From CAYQXJ01 sp964421565 (GTDB taxonomy: Bacteria; Planctomycetota; Brocadiia; SM23-32), in the NCBI GenBank assembly GCA_964421565.1, contig CAYQXJ010000009.1:1-64000 (forward strand): a stretch of DNA of 64,000 nucleotides. The letters are read 5' to 3'. Positions within the stretch are counted from its first letter, which is position 1. Every line of letters begins with the position of its first letter. The notes below the pieces were generated by a model. It was not told where the DNA came from. It saw only the letters and a list, made by a program, of their open reading frames with translations, and ran no database searches. The translations under genes were made by a program, and so were the position numbers. Below, piece by piece: positions 23,479 to 32,752 of this stretch.

Positions 23479-24210
23479 CTAAAGCAGCGACTCCGTGCGG
23501 TAGATGATCTGCTGCATCTGGCGGACGGCTTCGCGGAGCCCCACGAAGATGGCGCGCGAGACGATGCTGTGGCCGATGTGCAGCTCGTGGGGGCGCAGGT
23601 GGCGAACGACGGCAGCAACGTTGCGGTAGGTCAGCCCGTGGCCCGCGTTGACGGTTACGCCGAGCTGGCGCGCCACGACGGCGGCGTGGCTCAGGGCCAT
23701 CAATTGCTGGTGGACGGCTTCGCCGCTATCGGTATTGGCATAGGCGCCCGTGTGCAGTTCCACGAATGTTGTTCCACTGTCGGCGGCCGCTCTGACCTGG
23801 TCCTCATCCGGGTCGATGAACAGGCTGACGGGGATGCCTGCCTGGGCGAACCGCGCGACCGCCGAATCCACGCGTTCGCGCTGGCCGGTCACGTCGAGCC
23901 CGCCCTCGGTGGTCACCTCCTGACGTTTTTCAGGCACGAAGGTTACCATGTCGGGGTGGACCTGGAGGGCGATCTCCAGGATCTCCGGCTCCAGTGACAT
24001 CTCCAGGTTCAGCTCGACCGCCGTCGTCTGCCGCATCAACCGCAGGTCGCGGTCGTTGATGTGGCGGCGGTCCTGGCGCAGGTGGACGGTGATTATATCC
24101 GCCCCGCCGAGTTCCGCCTCTGCCGCAGCCCAGACGGGGTCGGGCTCGTAAGTGCGGCGAGCCTGGCGAACGGTAGCTACGTGGTCGACGTTGACTCCGA
24201 GCAGGGCCAT
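23479..24210 (-). CDS. pdxJ: Pyridoxine 5'-phosphate synthase
   Basis: Condenses 1-deoxyxylulose 5-phosphate with 3-amino-2-oxopropyl phosphate to give pyridoxine phosphate in the DXP-dependent vitamin B6 pathway. The 243-aa TIM barrel shows the family signatures: LGVNVDHVATVRQARRT at the N-terminus, GADIITVHLRQDRRHINDRDL (His and Arg active-site residues), VPEKRQEVTTEGGLDV, and GHGLTYRNV near the C-terminus. It sits 35 bases after the YbbR-like gene in the folP operon. It implies the organism uses the PdxA/PdxJ rather than the PdxS/PdxT route. Confidence 0.97.
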   Translation of the reverse strand: MALLGVNVDHVATVRQARRTYEPDPVWAAAEAELGGADIITVHLRQDRRHINDRDLRLMRQTTAVELNLEMSLEPEILEIALQVHPDMVTFVPEKRQEVTTEGGLDVTGQRERVDSAVARFAQAGIPVSLFIDPDEDQVRAAADSGTTFVELHTGAYANTDSGEAVHQQLMALSHAAVVARQLGVTVNAGHGLTYRNVAAVVRHLRPHELHIGHSIVSRAIFVGLREAVRQMQQIIYRTESLL

Positions 24211-24245
24211 TGGGGCCTCCCGGCAAGAAGGGCGGTTGGAGGCAC

Positions 24246-25298
24246 CTATTGTACCGACTGTGCGGGGTTCTTCAACAAGATGGTGACCTGGTCAGGTTCG
24301 ACGCGGACGGACTGGGCGCGAACGTCCGGCGGAACGTAGACGTGGACGCGTTCCCGATACGGGGCGGTTCCACCCGGCTCGATCGACTCGGATGCGAGGC
24401 CCGCCAGATCCACAAAGACGCGTATGGCCTCCGCGCTCAGCCGGCGAATGGCGTCCGGAGAACCGCGCACCGTCACCGAGACGGCAGCGGCGCCGTCCTC
24501 AACTTGCGCCTGGAAGGGGAAGCCCAGGGGTACCATGGGCTGCACCGTCAGGTTGCGCCAGGTCTTCTCCTCGAGAGCTGCTTCGGCTATGCCGAAGGTG
24601 ACCTCGGCCGCCGTATGCTCCAGGGAGAGGGCCACTGCAACTCGCTGCCCATTGCCGAGAGGCACCTCGAAGACGCTCTGCAACCGTCGGCGCTCGCGGT
24701 AGGCCCCGATGCGACGGTCCCAGAGCGATACCTCCTCGGTGGGCACCGCATCGATGTGCTCAAACGCGACGGCCGGCCCGCGCACCGTCACCTGTGCCGG
24801 CACGCTCTGGGGCTCGCCCTGCACGCGCAGGCCCTCCGGAAGGGAGCCGACCAGCACCGGCCGCACCGGCAACTGGCGTTCGACGACGGGGCTTGTGTAA
24901 ACGCGGACGTTGCGGGGGGAGATGCCGAGGAAGCGCAACTGGACGAGCTCCCAGTCGGGCAGCGCGAGCTGAAGCCATTCCGGCCGTATCTGGACGGTCG
25001 CCCAGCCATCGCTGACCTGGTCGGCTGAGAGGCTGTGGCGGGCGCGGATGCCCTGTTCGGCGACGCTCAAGACGCTCTGTATCAGCGAACCCGGCCCCGC
25101 GATGCGCACTCGCACCTGGCGCTCGCTCTGGTGCACGATGGTGTAGCCGGCGGGAGGCTGGATACTGATCTCCGCCGTGATGACGACCTCCTCCCGCAGG
25201 CGGCTGCTGGCATAGAACCAGACGCCAAGGGCCAGCACCAGGGCGAGGAGTTTCATGCCCAGGCGATTCGTCACGGCGTCGGTCAGCTTGCTCAGCAT
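24246..25298 (-). CDS. YbbR-domain protein, CdaA regulator type
   Basis: A 350-aa protein with one N-terminal membrane anchor (about residues 14-31, MKLLALVLALGVWFYAS) and an extracytoplasmic part built of YbbR repeats (about 35-120, 125-215, 225-300 and 300-345). YbbR/CdaR proteins bind and regulate the membrane diadenylate cyclase CdaA, whose gene lies five bases upstream. The WFYASSRLREEVVITAEISIQPPAGYTIV start is characteristic of the family. Its place between cdaA and pdxJ mirrors the cdaA-ybbR(cdaR) pairing known in Firmicutes, though without glmM. Confidence 0.9.
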   Translation of the reverse strand: MLSKLTDAVTNRLGMKLLALVLALGVWFYASSRLREEVVITAEISIQPPAGYTIVHQSERQVRVRIAGPGSLIQSVLSVAEQGIRARHSLSADQVSDGWATVQIRPEWLQLALPDWELVQLRFLGISPRNVRVYTSPVVERQLPVRPVLVGSLPEGLRVQGEPQSVPAQVTVRGPAVAFEHIDAVPTEEVSLWDRRIGAYRERRRLQSVFEVPLGNGQRVAVALSLEHTAAEVTFGIAEAALEEKTWRNLTVQPMVPLGFPFQAQVEDGAAAVSVTVRGSPDAIRRLSAEAIRVFVDLAGLASESIEPGGTAPYRERVHVYVPPDVRAQSVRVEPDQVTILLKNPAQSVQ

Positions 25299-25303
25299 GT
25301 GTT

Positions 25304-26125
25304 CTATTGTTTCTCTTCCAGCTCGGCGGCCAGTTCCTCGAGCGCCCGACGGAGCGCCCGCTCGTCCATGTCGCGTTGTATAGTGCCCCCGACCGCCAGT
25401 GAAACCTGTCCGGTCTGTTCGCTGATGATGATGCTGGCAGCGTCGGATTCCTCGGTGACTCCGATCCCTGCGCGGTGGCGTGTGCCGAGTTCGGCGGAGT
25501 ACTGGGGATTGTCAGTCAGGGGAAACAGGCACCCGGCGGCGGCCACGCGCTGCTGGCGTATGACGATGGCCCCGTCATGCAGCGGCGTGCCGGGCCAGAA
25601 GATGGTCTTGATCAGTTCTGCGGTAACCTCTGCGTCGAGCCGCACGCCGCCCTCCACGTAACCCCGCAGGCCCACTTCGCGTTCGATCGCGATCAGGCCA
25701 CCGACCCGGTCGCGCGCCAAGCTGAACGTGGCACGGACCAGCTCGTCCGTCACGCTGCCGTGCGGGCGGAAGAACATGCGGAACAGGGGGTTCTGGCCCA
25801 GCCGTATCAGCGCACGCCGTATCTCCGGCTGGAACAGGATGAACAGTGGTATCAACACTACCGGCCCGAGCCGGGTGACCGTCCAGTGCAGGTTCTCCAG
25901 GCGGAAGCGCCGCGTCAGGAAGATCATCACCACCGCGAGCCCGCCCATGAACAGGGCAAGGCCCTTCAGGATGCCGGCGCCGCGCGTGCCCTCCATGATT
26001 CGCAGAAATGCGTAGACGAAGATGAAGATGATGAAAACCTCCACCGCCGCCTTGGCCAGTATCGGCAGACGCAGGCCGATCCAGTGGCCCCACTCGGGCA
26101 GGGTCTCAATCATCGCCCCAGCCAC
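25304..26125 (-). CDS. cdaA: Membrane diadenylate cyclase (c-di-AMP synthase)
   Basis: Makes cyclic di-AMP from two ATP at the inner membrane, a second messenger for potassium/osmotic and envelope control. The 273-aa protein has about three N-terminal membrane helices (about residues 20-95) and a DisA_N cyclase domain with the two defining motifs, PLHDGAIVI (DGA) and GTRHRAGIG (RHR), plus ERE-type residues in GLIAIEREVGL. The C-terminal LEELAAELEEKQ helix is charged. It overlaps the end of folP by 20 bases and precedes the YbbR-like regulator by five bases, so expression is coupled to both. Confidence 0.95.
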   Translation of the reverse strand: MAGAMIETLPEWGHWIGLRLPILAKAAVEVFIIFIFVYAFLRIMEGTRGAGILKGLALFMGGLAVVMIFLTRRFRLENLHWTVTRLGPVVLIPLFILFQPEIRRALIRLGQNPLFRMFFRPHGSVTDELVRATFSLARDRVGGLIAIEREVGLRGYVEGGVRLDAEVTAELIKTIFWPGTPLHDGAIVIRQQRVAAAGCLFPLTDNPQYSAELGTRHRAGIGVTEESDAASIIISEQTGQVSLAVGGTIQRDMDERALRRALEELAAELEEKQ

Positions 26126-27011
26126 TCCCCCGACGAATGGCTTCGCAGACCTCGATCACCTCCAGCGCCGGCCTCACGTCGTGAACGCGAACAATGTGGG
26201 CGCCGGCCAGGGCGCACGCCGCCACGGTTGCCAGCGTGCCGTAGAGGCGCTCATCCTCCGGCGCGTTCAGGACTGCTCCGATCGTTGATTTGCGCGACGT
26301 GCCGACCAGTATAGGCAGGCCCAGCTCGTGCAGTTCGTTCAGACGGCGCAGCAGTTCCAGGTTCTGCTGCGGAGTCTTGCCGAAACCGAAACCCGGGTCG
26401 ACAATGATATGGGCGGCAGGCACACCAGCCGAGGCTGCGTACTCGACGCGTTCCCGCAGCCACTCGCGTACGTCGCGGACGACTTCCCCATAAGTGGGGT
26501 CTTTCTGCATGTTCTTCGGCGTGCCCTGCATGTGCATCAGCACGACGGGCACGCCGGCGTCTGCCGCGAGTGCGGCCATCTGCGGGTCAGTGCGCAGCGC
26601 GCTCACGTCGTTTATGACCTCTGCCCCCGCCTGCAGCGCAGCCGCCGCGACCTCAGCCTTCTGTGTGTCTATGCTGATGGGCGCGCTGACCTCGGAGGAG
26701 AGTTCCTTGATCACGGGCAGCACGCGGTTCATCTCCTCTTCGGTGTCCACCGGCTCACTGCCGGGCCTGGTGCTCTCGCCGCCGATGTCCAGGATGTCGG
26801 CGCCCTCTGCCACCATGTCGTGCGCGTGGTCGATGGCGCTGGTGAGGGATAGGTAGCGCCCACCATCGCTGAAGGAGTCCGGGGTGACGTTGAGGACCCC
26901 CATCACCAGCGGGCGGTTCTGCGTAGTCAGGACGTGGCCGGAGGGCAGTTCGATAAGGCAGGGCGGCCGTTCGACCCACGGGGCGTCGCCGGGCAGGATG
27001 GCAGGCTTCAT
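26106..27011 (-). CDS. folP: Dihydropteroate synthase
   Basis: Condenses 6-hydroxymethyl-dihydropterin pyrophosphate with p-aminobenzoate; the sulfonamide target. The 301-aa TIM barrel contains the two signature segments VMGVLNVTPDSFSDGGRY (about residues 36-53) and ADILDIGGESTRPG (about 72-85), plus PISIDTQKAEVA, INDVSAL, VLMHMQGTP, IIVDPGFGFGKT and a final VRVHDV strand. It is the first gene of a leftward operon (cdaA, ybbR, pdxJ, folE, holC follow). GAGGGGAG precedes the ATG. Confidence 0.97.
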   Translation of the reverse strand: MKPAILPGDAPWVERPPCLIELPSGHVLTTQNRPLVMGVLNVTPDSFSDGGRYLSLTSAIDHAHDMVAEGADILDIGGESTRPGSEPVDTEEEMNRVLPVIKELSSEVSAPISIDTQKAEVAAAALQAGAEVINDVSALRTDPQMAALAADAGVPVVLMHMQGTPKNMQKDPTYGEVVRDVREWLRERVEYAASAGVPAAHIIVDPGFGFGKTPQQNLELLRRLNELHELGLPILVGTSRKSTIGAVLNAPEDERLYGTLATVAACALAGAHIVRVHDVRPALEVIEVCEAIRRGSGWGDD

Positions 27012-27055
27012 GCGCTCCCCTCGGTCGGCTGCAGGTTCGGTAACCGGAGAAAATG

Positions 27056-27084
27056 AGTGTAAACACCATGTAGGGGCTTTGCAA
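27056..27084 (-). promoter_or_regulatory. folP operon promoter
   Basis: Reading left: -35 TTGCAA (27079-27084), 17-base spacer, -10 TACACT (plus-strand 27056-27061), about 45 bases before the folP ATG. Confidence 0.55.
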
Positions 27085-27188
27085 GCGATTGGTCGCGCTG
27101 GCAGGCTCTGACACCTGCGTCGCTTGCGCGCGCGGGTTACCCTCTGGCATAGTCAATGCTGCGAGGTTGCCTCACATGGAAGTAGCCG

Positions 27189-28244
27189 ATGAACGAACTG
27201 TCCCGGTTTGACTACGATCTGCCCGAACAGCTCGTCGCTGCGGTCCCGACCGAGCGGCGGGACCAGTCGCGCCTGATGTGCCTCGACCGGCGGACCGGGG
27301 CGGTGTGTCACAGAGAGTTTCGCGACCTGCCGCAACTGCTCCGCGAAGGCGACCTGATGGTGATGAATGACGCGCGCGTGCTGCCGGCGCGCCTTTCGGC
27401 CCGCCGCGAGACGGGCGGGGCGGTCGAGCTGCTGCTGGTGCGGCCCGAGTCGCATGCGGCGCAGTGGCTCGCCATGGTGCGCGCGGGCGGCAAGTTGGGC
27501 GAAGGCGAGTCGCTGATGCTTGAGCCGTCACGGCTCCGCGTGCGGATGTTGCGCAAGCGCGAGGGGGGCTACTGGACGGTCGAGTTTGCCGACCGGAACG
27601 AAATGCACCGGGCGTTGCAGGGTGGTCAGACGCCGGTGCCGCCTTACATACTGCGAGCCAGGCGCCAGAGGGGCCTGCCGCAGCACATGCCCGAGGTGGA
27701 CCGCGAGCGCTATCAGACCGTCTATGCCGCGCACGACGGTGCGGTCGCAGCGCCAACGGCGGGGCTGCATTTCACCGATGAACTGCTCGGACGCGTTCGG
27801 GCCGCAGGTGTTGAGACGCGCGCCCTGACGCTGCTTGTCGGGCCGGGCACCTTTCGCCCGGTTCAGAGCGAGAGGATCGAAGAGCACGTTCTGGAGCCGG
27901 AGGCCTACCACCTGCCGGCGGGCACGGCGCAGGCGGTGCAGCGGGCGCTGCGCGAGCAGCGGCGCATAGTCGCCGTCGGCACCACCACCACGCGCGTGCT
28001 GGAGTATGTAGTGCGAACCGGCCACTGGCGGGAGCATGAGGGCTGGACAGACCTGTTTATCCACCCGCCCTTTGAGTTCCGCGCCGTCGGTGCGCTGATC
28101 ACGAACTTCCACCTGCCGCGCAGCACGCTGCTGATGCTGGTAAGTGCCTTTGCGGGCCGCGAAAACGTGCTGTCCGCTTACCGCGAGGCCGTGCGGCAGG
28201 AATACCGCTTCTACAGCTACGGCGACGCCATGTTCATCGCCTGA
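27189..28244 (+). CDS. queA: tRNA preQ1(34) S-adenosylmethionine ribosyltransferase-isomerase
   Basis: Transfers and rearranges the ribosyl group of SAM onto preQ1 in tRNA to make epoxyqueuosine. The 351-aa protein has the family pattern: SRFDYDLPEQLVAAVPTERRDQSRL at the N-terminus, LMVMNDARVLPARL, VPPYI, ERYQTVYAAHDGAVAAPTAGLHFT (about 174-197), TLLVGPGTFRPV and ALITNFHLPRSTLLMLVSAFAG near the C-terminus. GGAAG precedes the ATG. It converges with the large esterase gene (13-base gap), which separates it from tgt, its usual operon partner. Confidence 0.97.
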   Translation: MNELSRFDYDLPEQLVAAVPTERRDQSRLMCLDRRTGAVCHREFRDLPQLLREGDLMVMNDARVLPARLSARRETGGAVELLLVRPESHAAQWLAMVRAGGKLGEGESLMLEPSRLRVRMLRKREGGYWTVEFADRNEMHRALQGGQTPVPPYILRARRQRGLPQHMPEVDRERYQTVYAAHDGAVAAPTAGLHFTDELLGRVRAAGVETRALTLLVGPGTFRPVQSERIEEHVLEPEAYHLPAGTAQAVQRALREQRRIVAVGTTTTRVLEYVVRTGHWREHEGWTDLFIHPPFEFRAVGALITNFHLPRSTLLMLVSAFAGRENVLSAYREAVRQEYRFYSYGDAMFIA

Positions 28245-28257
28245 CGCCGCCTCGCTG

Positions 28258-31200
28258 CTACGGGCGCAGGCAGTGCTGCATGACCTGTCGGAAGGTGATC
28301 TCCGTCAGCCGGAACGTGCGAGGATTCGTTCGCGTGCGCTTGCCATAATCGCTGATCTCCCCGTGGTGCATGGCCACTGTGTAGAGGCGCTCCTTCTCCA
28401 CGCTCTCGGGTTCGACGCGCGGGATGAATCGACCCGGCTCGTCGCCCCGGGCGAGGATGGGAGCGACGCGGAGCAGCTCGCTGCCGGTTATCTCCATCAC
28501 GGCGGCTCGGTCTCCGTATTCCCAGGCTGTCAGGTCCGCAAGCCGTGTAACAGCCGGTTCGAGCCTCTGCTCCTCAGCGTCACCGTCTTGAAAGACCAGA
28601 ACGAAGTCTGCACCCGTAGCTCGCCGCAGCGAGGCGGCCCTCATCTGCGCCATTCCGCCGCTCGTGCATGCCTCGGCCGGCAGGTGTGGCGAGGCGGCGT
28701 AGCCGCTCTCCCAGCGCCAGCGGCTGTCGAAGCGCCGCGCGGCGATTCCCTTGTCCCCGGATACGGAGAGCAGGATGAAGTCCGGCGGCTGACCCCACGA
28801 GAGCCGATCCAGAAGCTGCATGCCGGGCTGGTAGAAATCGCCTGATTGCGATGCGAACCAGCCCACCAGGCGGTCGGGGGCGTCCGGATTATAGTGCGTC
28901 AGGTGCAGGGCACGGCCGGCAAAATCCCATGACTCTCCGTCCGAGCTCTGCACGCGTCCGTCCTCAACCTTCACGAGCAACCGGTCGGCGATCCGCGCGA
29001 CGACCGAATTCTGCCTTGCCGTGCCGAGCAGAATCAGGTTGTGCCTTGCGATGTCGCCATCGGTGACCTGGTGGTCGGGCTTGCCGGGGATCCGGCCGAA
29101 CAGGGCCAGGCGCATGGGCCAGGTGGAATCGAGCGCCTCGGCCGGCCAGTTTGCCCGGCAGGAGCTGCGCACGGCGTCCGCCACGGTCTTCATGGCGGCG
29201 TTCGTCCCCTCGTCCCCTTGTGTGCCCCACACGACCATCAGGGGTTCGCCCTGGTAGAGGGCCGCAATGCCGCCGGGGAAGTGGAGGCGATGGTCGGGTA
29301 GTTCGGGCGGATTCTTGCCCAAATGCCAGCCCTCAGGGGTTGAGGAGACAAAAAGCTCCGTCGGCAGCGGCGGCTGGATCGCACCAATTATGCGGCCGCC
29401 GACAACAACCATGAGCTCCTGTGCTGCATCCAGCGGCGCTTCGTGCAGCGAGAAGCGGGCCGCTGCGACGTTGTCCAGGCTGAGGTACAGGGTGTTCGCC
29501 TCGTCCAGCCGGGCGTCGATATGCGCGGGGCGCCCCTCAGGACCCCATTCGAACACCTCCGCCCAGTAGGCGCCGCGTGCCAGACCATCCGTCGCCGTGT
29601 AGACGACGCGGCTGACCTGCGCAGGACGCCGATGGCGCATGGCCCACTCCAGTGACCGTTCTATGCCTTCCCTGTATTGCCACACGCCGTGGCCGAGACC
29701 GGTCGTTTCGTCCTGGATGGCGCGGTAGCCCAGATGGGTCAGTCGGCGCACGGCCGCCCGCGACAGGGAGACGAGCACGACCCAGTCGTCATCGCTGTGC
29801 ACTGAGTAGAGTGGCACGTGCAGCAGGTTCTCGAGCGGCGTGCCGAGGCCACCGCCGCACCACGGCACGGCGCTGGCGAAGCGGTCCGGGAAACGGGTGG
29901 TCAGGTTGAACGTGCCGAACCCGCCCATGCTGCTTCCGCACAGGTGCACCCGCTCGGGAGCCACGCTCCAGTGCTGCATCACGTAGTCGAGCGCTTCGAG
30001 CACGTCCACCTCTGAGAGCTGCACGTAGCTCCCTCCCCGGGCGCGTCCCATCACGTCGAGAGCAAGATATTCACGCTCGTCCGGCTCACCGTAGAACTGT
30101 CCGTGCGTGCCGCCCATGCCGTGCAGGTACACCTGCAGGGGCCAGGCGCCAGCGGGGTCGTAGTCGCGCGGGATGTGCAGCGAGAATGGCTGTCCCGTGC
30201 CGTCCACGCGCGAGAGATAGGCCCACTCGTGCGAGCCCCGCATGGCGGCCATGGCATCTACGTCATCACAATGTTCCCGCCAGTAGGCGACCTGGTAGGC
30301 CCGCCGGGCGGTCTCCTCGTCGGGCTCTTCTCCGTCCTCAAGCGCTTTTTCGATGCGTTCGGCGAGGTAGGCGAACCATCCGGCATAGGCGTCGTGTGCG
30401 CCCTTCATGGCCAGTCGCCGGGCCGATGCGGCCGCTTCCCGCACCGTCTCCATGGGTTCCTCCTGAGCCAGGATGCCCGCGGCGCTCCAGCGCTCACGGC
30501 CTGGAAAGCCCGCGGCATGAGCGCGGGCGAGCAGCGGGCCTGAAGGGATCTCGAAAGCCATGTCGTTGCCCAGCGGACAATGCTCGCTGGCGACCAGCTC
30601 TCCGTCGGCGTCCCGTATTGTCAAGGCGACGGTGCGCCCCGCGAACAGCGCGTTCGCCTCCGTCAGTTCCGGGCGGAGCACGGCGCGCCAGGTGTCTCCC
30701 TGCTCATCGCGGGCTTGCGTGCTGACCACGCGCAGCCGCAATTGCACCTTCGGCGCGAGCACTGCCCGGATCGTGTCCTCCGAGACTATCTCGAAGCTGA
30801 AGCCCCATGGACCGCTGTGGTTCTCGACCTTCACCAGAACGCGGTTCATGCCCCTTTGCAGGCGCAGGCGAAGGTGCTCCGCCCGGGCGCGCCATCCCCT
30901 GCCGGACGGCGCCCAGCTATCGAGCGCGAGCTGGTTGTTGACCCAAACCTTGGCGGAGTCGTCGCTGCCGAAGAAGCAGTAGAGTGCCATGTCGCGTTCC
31001 GCCTCGACCCACGCAAACGCGTAAGCGACCTTGAAGCGCGCTTCTTCGCCCGGTGGCTCGGCGTAGGCCGCCAACACGTCCACGTAGCCGTCCTCGCCCG
31101 GGCGGGCTGTAGTTGGTTCGACAGAATGCTGCGCACGTGAGTCATCGGCGAACGTGACACTGGTTGCCGGCGTAAGTATGGCTTCCGCCTCGCCGCCCAG

Positions 31201-31443
31201 TCCGCTTAGGTAGTCGCGGTTGTAGCCGAGTCGCTGCGAGTTGTGCACGCGCGGGTCGGACTGCGGGTTCGGGAACGGCCCGAGCAGAAGCCACTGCCCG
31301 ACGTGCTGCGAATCGGCATCCCTGAGCGTGTGAACGGGCGCCCGCTGTGCCGGCGAGGCCTGGGCGCTGAGGGCGGGGCAGAGCAGGACGGTGGCAACGC
31401 CGAGCACGGCAGCGACCAGAGCAGTGGATCTGTGCACGGACAT
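28258..31443 (-). CDS. Giant secreted esterase fused to a 5'-nucleotidase C-type domain
   Basis: A 1061-aa exported protein. The start at 31443 is set by AGGAGG and by a promoter whose -10 covers the longer start. A Sec signal (about residues 4-28) is followed by a beta-sandwich with a PA14-like sugar-contact motif (YCFFGSDDSAKVWVNNQL), then helices. An alpha/beta-hydrolase domain lies about residues 420-620, with VYLHGMGG (oxyanion turn), nucleophile CGSSMGG and a late TGLGHG His, like PHB-depolymerase/feruloyl-esterase relatives. A middle beta-rich part (about 630-940) is unrecognised. The last 130 residues (ATGADFVLVFQDGD, AAVMEITGSELL, YTVAMHHGEISD) resemble the 5'-nucleotidase C-terminal domain, without its metallophosphatase domain. 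It is read opposite to queA and tgt, which it separates. It probably releases acyl groups from polymers outside the cell. Confidence 0.75.
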   Translation of the reverse strand: MSVHRSTALVAAVLGVATVLLCPALSAQASPAQRAPVHTLRDADSQHVGQWLLLGPFPNPQSDPRVHNSQRLGYNRDYLSGLGGEAEAILTPATSVTFADDSRAQHSVEPTTARPGEDGYVDVLAAYAEPPGEEARFKVAYAFAWVEAERDMALYCFFGSDDSAKVWVNNQLALDSWAPSGRGWRARAEHLRLRLQRGMNRVLVKVENHSGPWGFSFEIVSEDTIRAVLAPKVQLRLRVVSTQARDEQGDTWRAVLRPELTEANALFAGRTVALTIRDADGELVASEHCPLGNDMAFEIPSGPLLARAHAAGFPGRERWSAAGILAQEEPMETVREAAASARRLAMKGAHDAYAGWFAYLAERIEKALEDGEEPDEETARRAYQVAYWREHCDDVDAMAAMRGSHEWAYLSRVDGTGQPFSLHIPRDYDPAGAWPLQVYLHGMGGTHGQFYGEPDEREYLALDVMGRARGGSYVQLSEVDVLEALDYVMQHWSVAPERVHLCGSSMGGFGTFNLTTRFPDRFASAVPWCGGGLGTPLENLLHVPLYSVHSDDDWVVLVSLSRAAVRRLTHLGYRAIQDETTGLGHGVWQYREGIERSLEWAMRHRRPAQVSRVVYTATDGLARGAYWAEVFEWGPEGRPAHIDARLDEANTLYLSLDNVAAARFSLHEAPLDAAQELMVVVGGRIIGAIQPPLPTELFVSSTPEGWHLGKNPPELPDHRLHFPGGIAALYQGEPLMVVWGTQGDEGTNAAMKTVADAVRSSCRANWPAEALDSTWPMRLALFGRIPGKPDHQVTDGDIARHNLILLGTARQNSVVARIADRLLVKVEDGRVQSSDGESWDFAGRALHLTHYNPDAPDRLVGWFASQSGDFYQPGMQLLDRLSWGQPPDFILLSVSGDKGIAARRFDSRWRWESGYAASPHLPAEACTSGGMAQMRAASLRRATGADFVLVFQDGDAEEQRLEPAVTRLADLTAWEYGDRAAVMEITGSELLRVAPILARGDEPGRFIPRVEPESVEKERLYTVAMHHGEISDYGKRTRTNPRTFRLTEITFRQVMQHCLRP

Positions 31444-31479
31444 ATTCCTCCTGAAGGGGCTCGTTGCGGATGGCGGCAC

Positions 31480-31507
31480 ATGATACCTTCTGAAGTGCCC
31501 GCGTCAA
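31480..31507 (-). promoter_or_regulatory. Promoter of the giant esterase gene
   Basis: Reading left: -35 TTGACG (plus-strand 31502-31507), 16-base spacer, -10 TATCAT (plus-strand 31480-31485). The transcript would start near 31473, upstream of the AGGAGG-preceded ATG at 31443. Confidence 0.6.
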
Positions 31508-31608
31508 AATGCCTTGCTGTGACGGGGCACGCTCTGGGAATGTGCTCGCACGGTGCCGCCTTCTGTCCTATCCTATGCGCCGTTTACGCACTTGTGCGGA
31601 GGATTCGG

Positions 31609-32727
31609 GTGGACTTCTCAATCACGGCAACAGACCGCGATTCTCGTGCCCGTGCTGGCGAGCTGCGGCTTCGCTCGGCCACGGTGCCGACGCCCGCCTT
31701 CATGCCCGTCGGCAGCCGCGCGACCGTCCGCGGCCTGACTCCTGCTCAATTGCGGGAGAGCGGCGCCAGAATGGTGCTTGCCAACGCGTATCACCTCGCG
31801 CTGCGTCCGGGCGCCGAACTGGTGGAGCAGATGGGCGGGCTGCACCGCTTCATGGCATGGGAGGGGCCGATACTGACCGACAGCGGGGGCTACCAGGTCT
31901 TCAGCCTGGCCGAACACCGCCAGATAGCGGATGACGGAGTGCGTTTCCGCAGCCCGCTGGACGGATCGGATATCTTTCTCTGCCCCGCCGAGTGCATGCG
32001 CATCCAGGAACGGATGGGCGCGGACGTGGCAATGGTCCTCGACCAGTGTCCGCCGTATCCCGCTTCTCGCGAGGACGTAGAAACGGCCGTCCGGCGCAGT
32101 CTGCAGTGGGCGGAGGACTGCCGCAACGCGCATTCACGGGCCGACCAGGCGCTGTTCGGCATCGTGCAGGGCGGCGTGAACGACGATCTGCGCGAACTGA
32201 GCGCCCGGCGGACGGTCGCACTGGGGTTCGATGGCTATGCCGTCGGCGGGGTGAGCGTGGGCGAGCAGGAAGCCCTGCGCCGCCGGGCCGTCGATGCCGC
32301 CGAGCCCTGGCTGCCGCAACACCGCCCCCGCTACTTGATGGGGGTCGGCTTCCCGGTGGACCTGCTGTTCGCGATCGGGCAGGGCATGGACATGTTCGAC
32401 TGCGTTGCCCCCACCCGCATGGGGCGCAACGCCACCGCCTTCACGCCGCGGGGGCGGTTGCGTATGCGCAACGCTGCCTTCGCCGACGACCCGCAGCCTG
32501 TCCAGGCGGGTTGCGACTGTCTCTGCTGTCGGCTATACTCACGTGCCTACGTCAGCCACCTGTTCCGTGTCGGGGAGATGCTCGGCCCCATCCTGCTTAC
32601 GATCCACAACCTCACGTTCTACCAGCGCCTGGTGGCGGACGCACGTCGGGCGATTGAGCAGGCCCGTTTCGCGGAGTTCCGCGATGAGTTCATCGCTCGT
32701 TACCGGGCCGCAAGCCCGTCCGACTGA
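31609..32727 (+). CDS. tgt: tRNA-guanine transglycosylase
   Basis: Exchanges G34 for preQ1 in tRNAs with GUN anticodons, the entry step of queuosine. The 372-aa TIM barrel begins at a GTG with GGAGG (31598-31602) six bases upstream; the frame is open much further but the family N-terminus (VDFSITATDRDSRARAGEL) starts here. Features: nucleophile/acid Asp in ILTDSGGYQVFSLA, FRSPLDGS, VQGGVNDDLR, GGVSVGE, DMFDCVAPTRMGRNATAF, and the zinc site CDCLCCRLYSRAYVSHLF. YajC follows 25 bases downstream as in many bacteria. Confidence 0.97.
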   Translation: MDFSITATDRDSRARAGELRLRSATVPTPAFMPVGSRATVRGLTPAQLRESGARMVLANAYHLALRPGAELVEQMGGLHRFMAWEGPILTDSGGYQVFSLAEHRQIADDGVRFRSPLDGSDIFLCPAECMRIQERMGADVAMVLDQCPPYPASREDVETAVRRSLQWAEDCRNAHSRADQALFGIVQGGVNDDLRELSARRTVALGFDGYAVGGVSVGEQEALRRRAVDAAEPWLPQHRPRYLMGVGFPVDLLFAIGQGMDMFDCVAPTRMGRNATAFTPRGRLRMRNAAFADDPQPVQAGCDCLCCRLYSRAYVSHLFRVGEMLGPILLTIHNLTFYQRLVADARRAIEQARFAEFRDEFIARYRAASPSD

Positions 32728-32752
32728 CCCGCCCGCGCAGAAAGGGAGTGAA

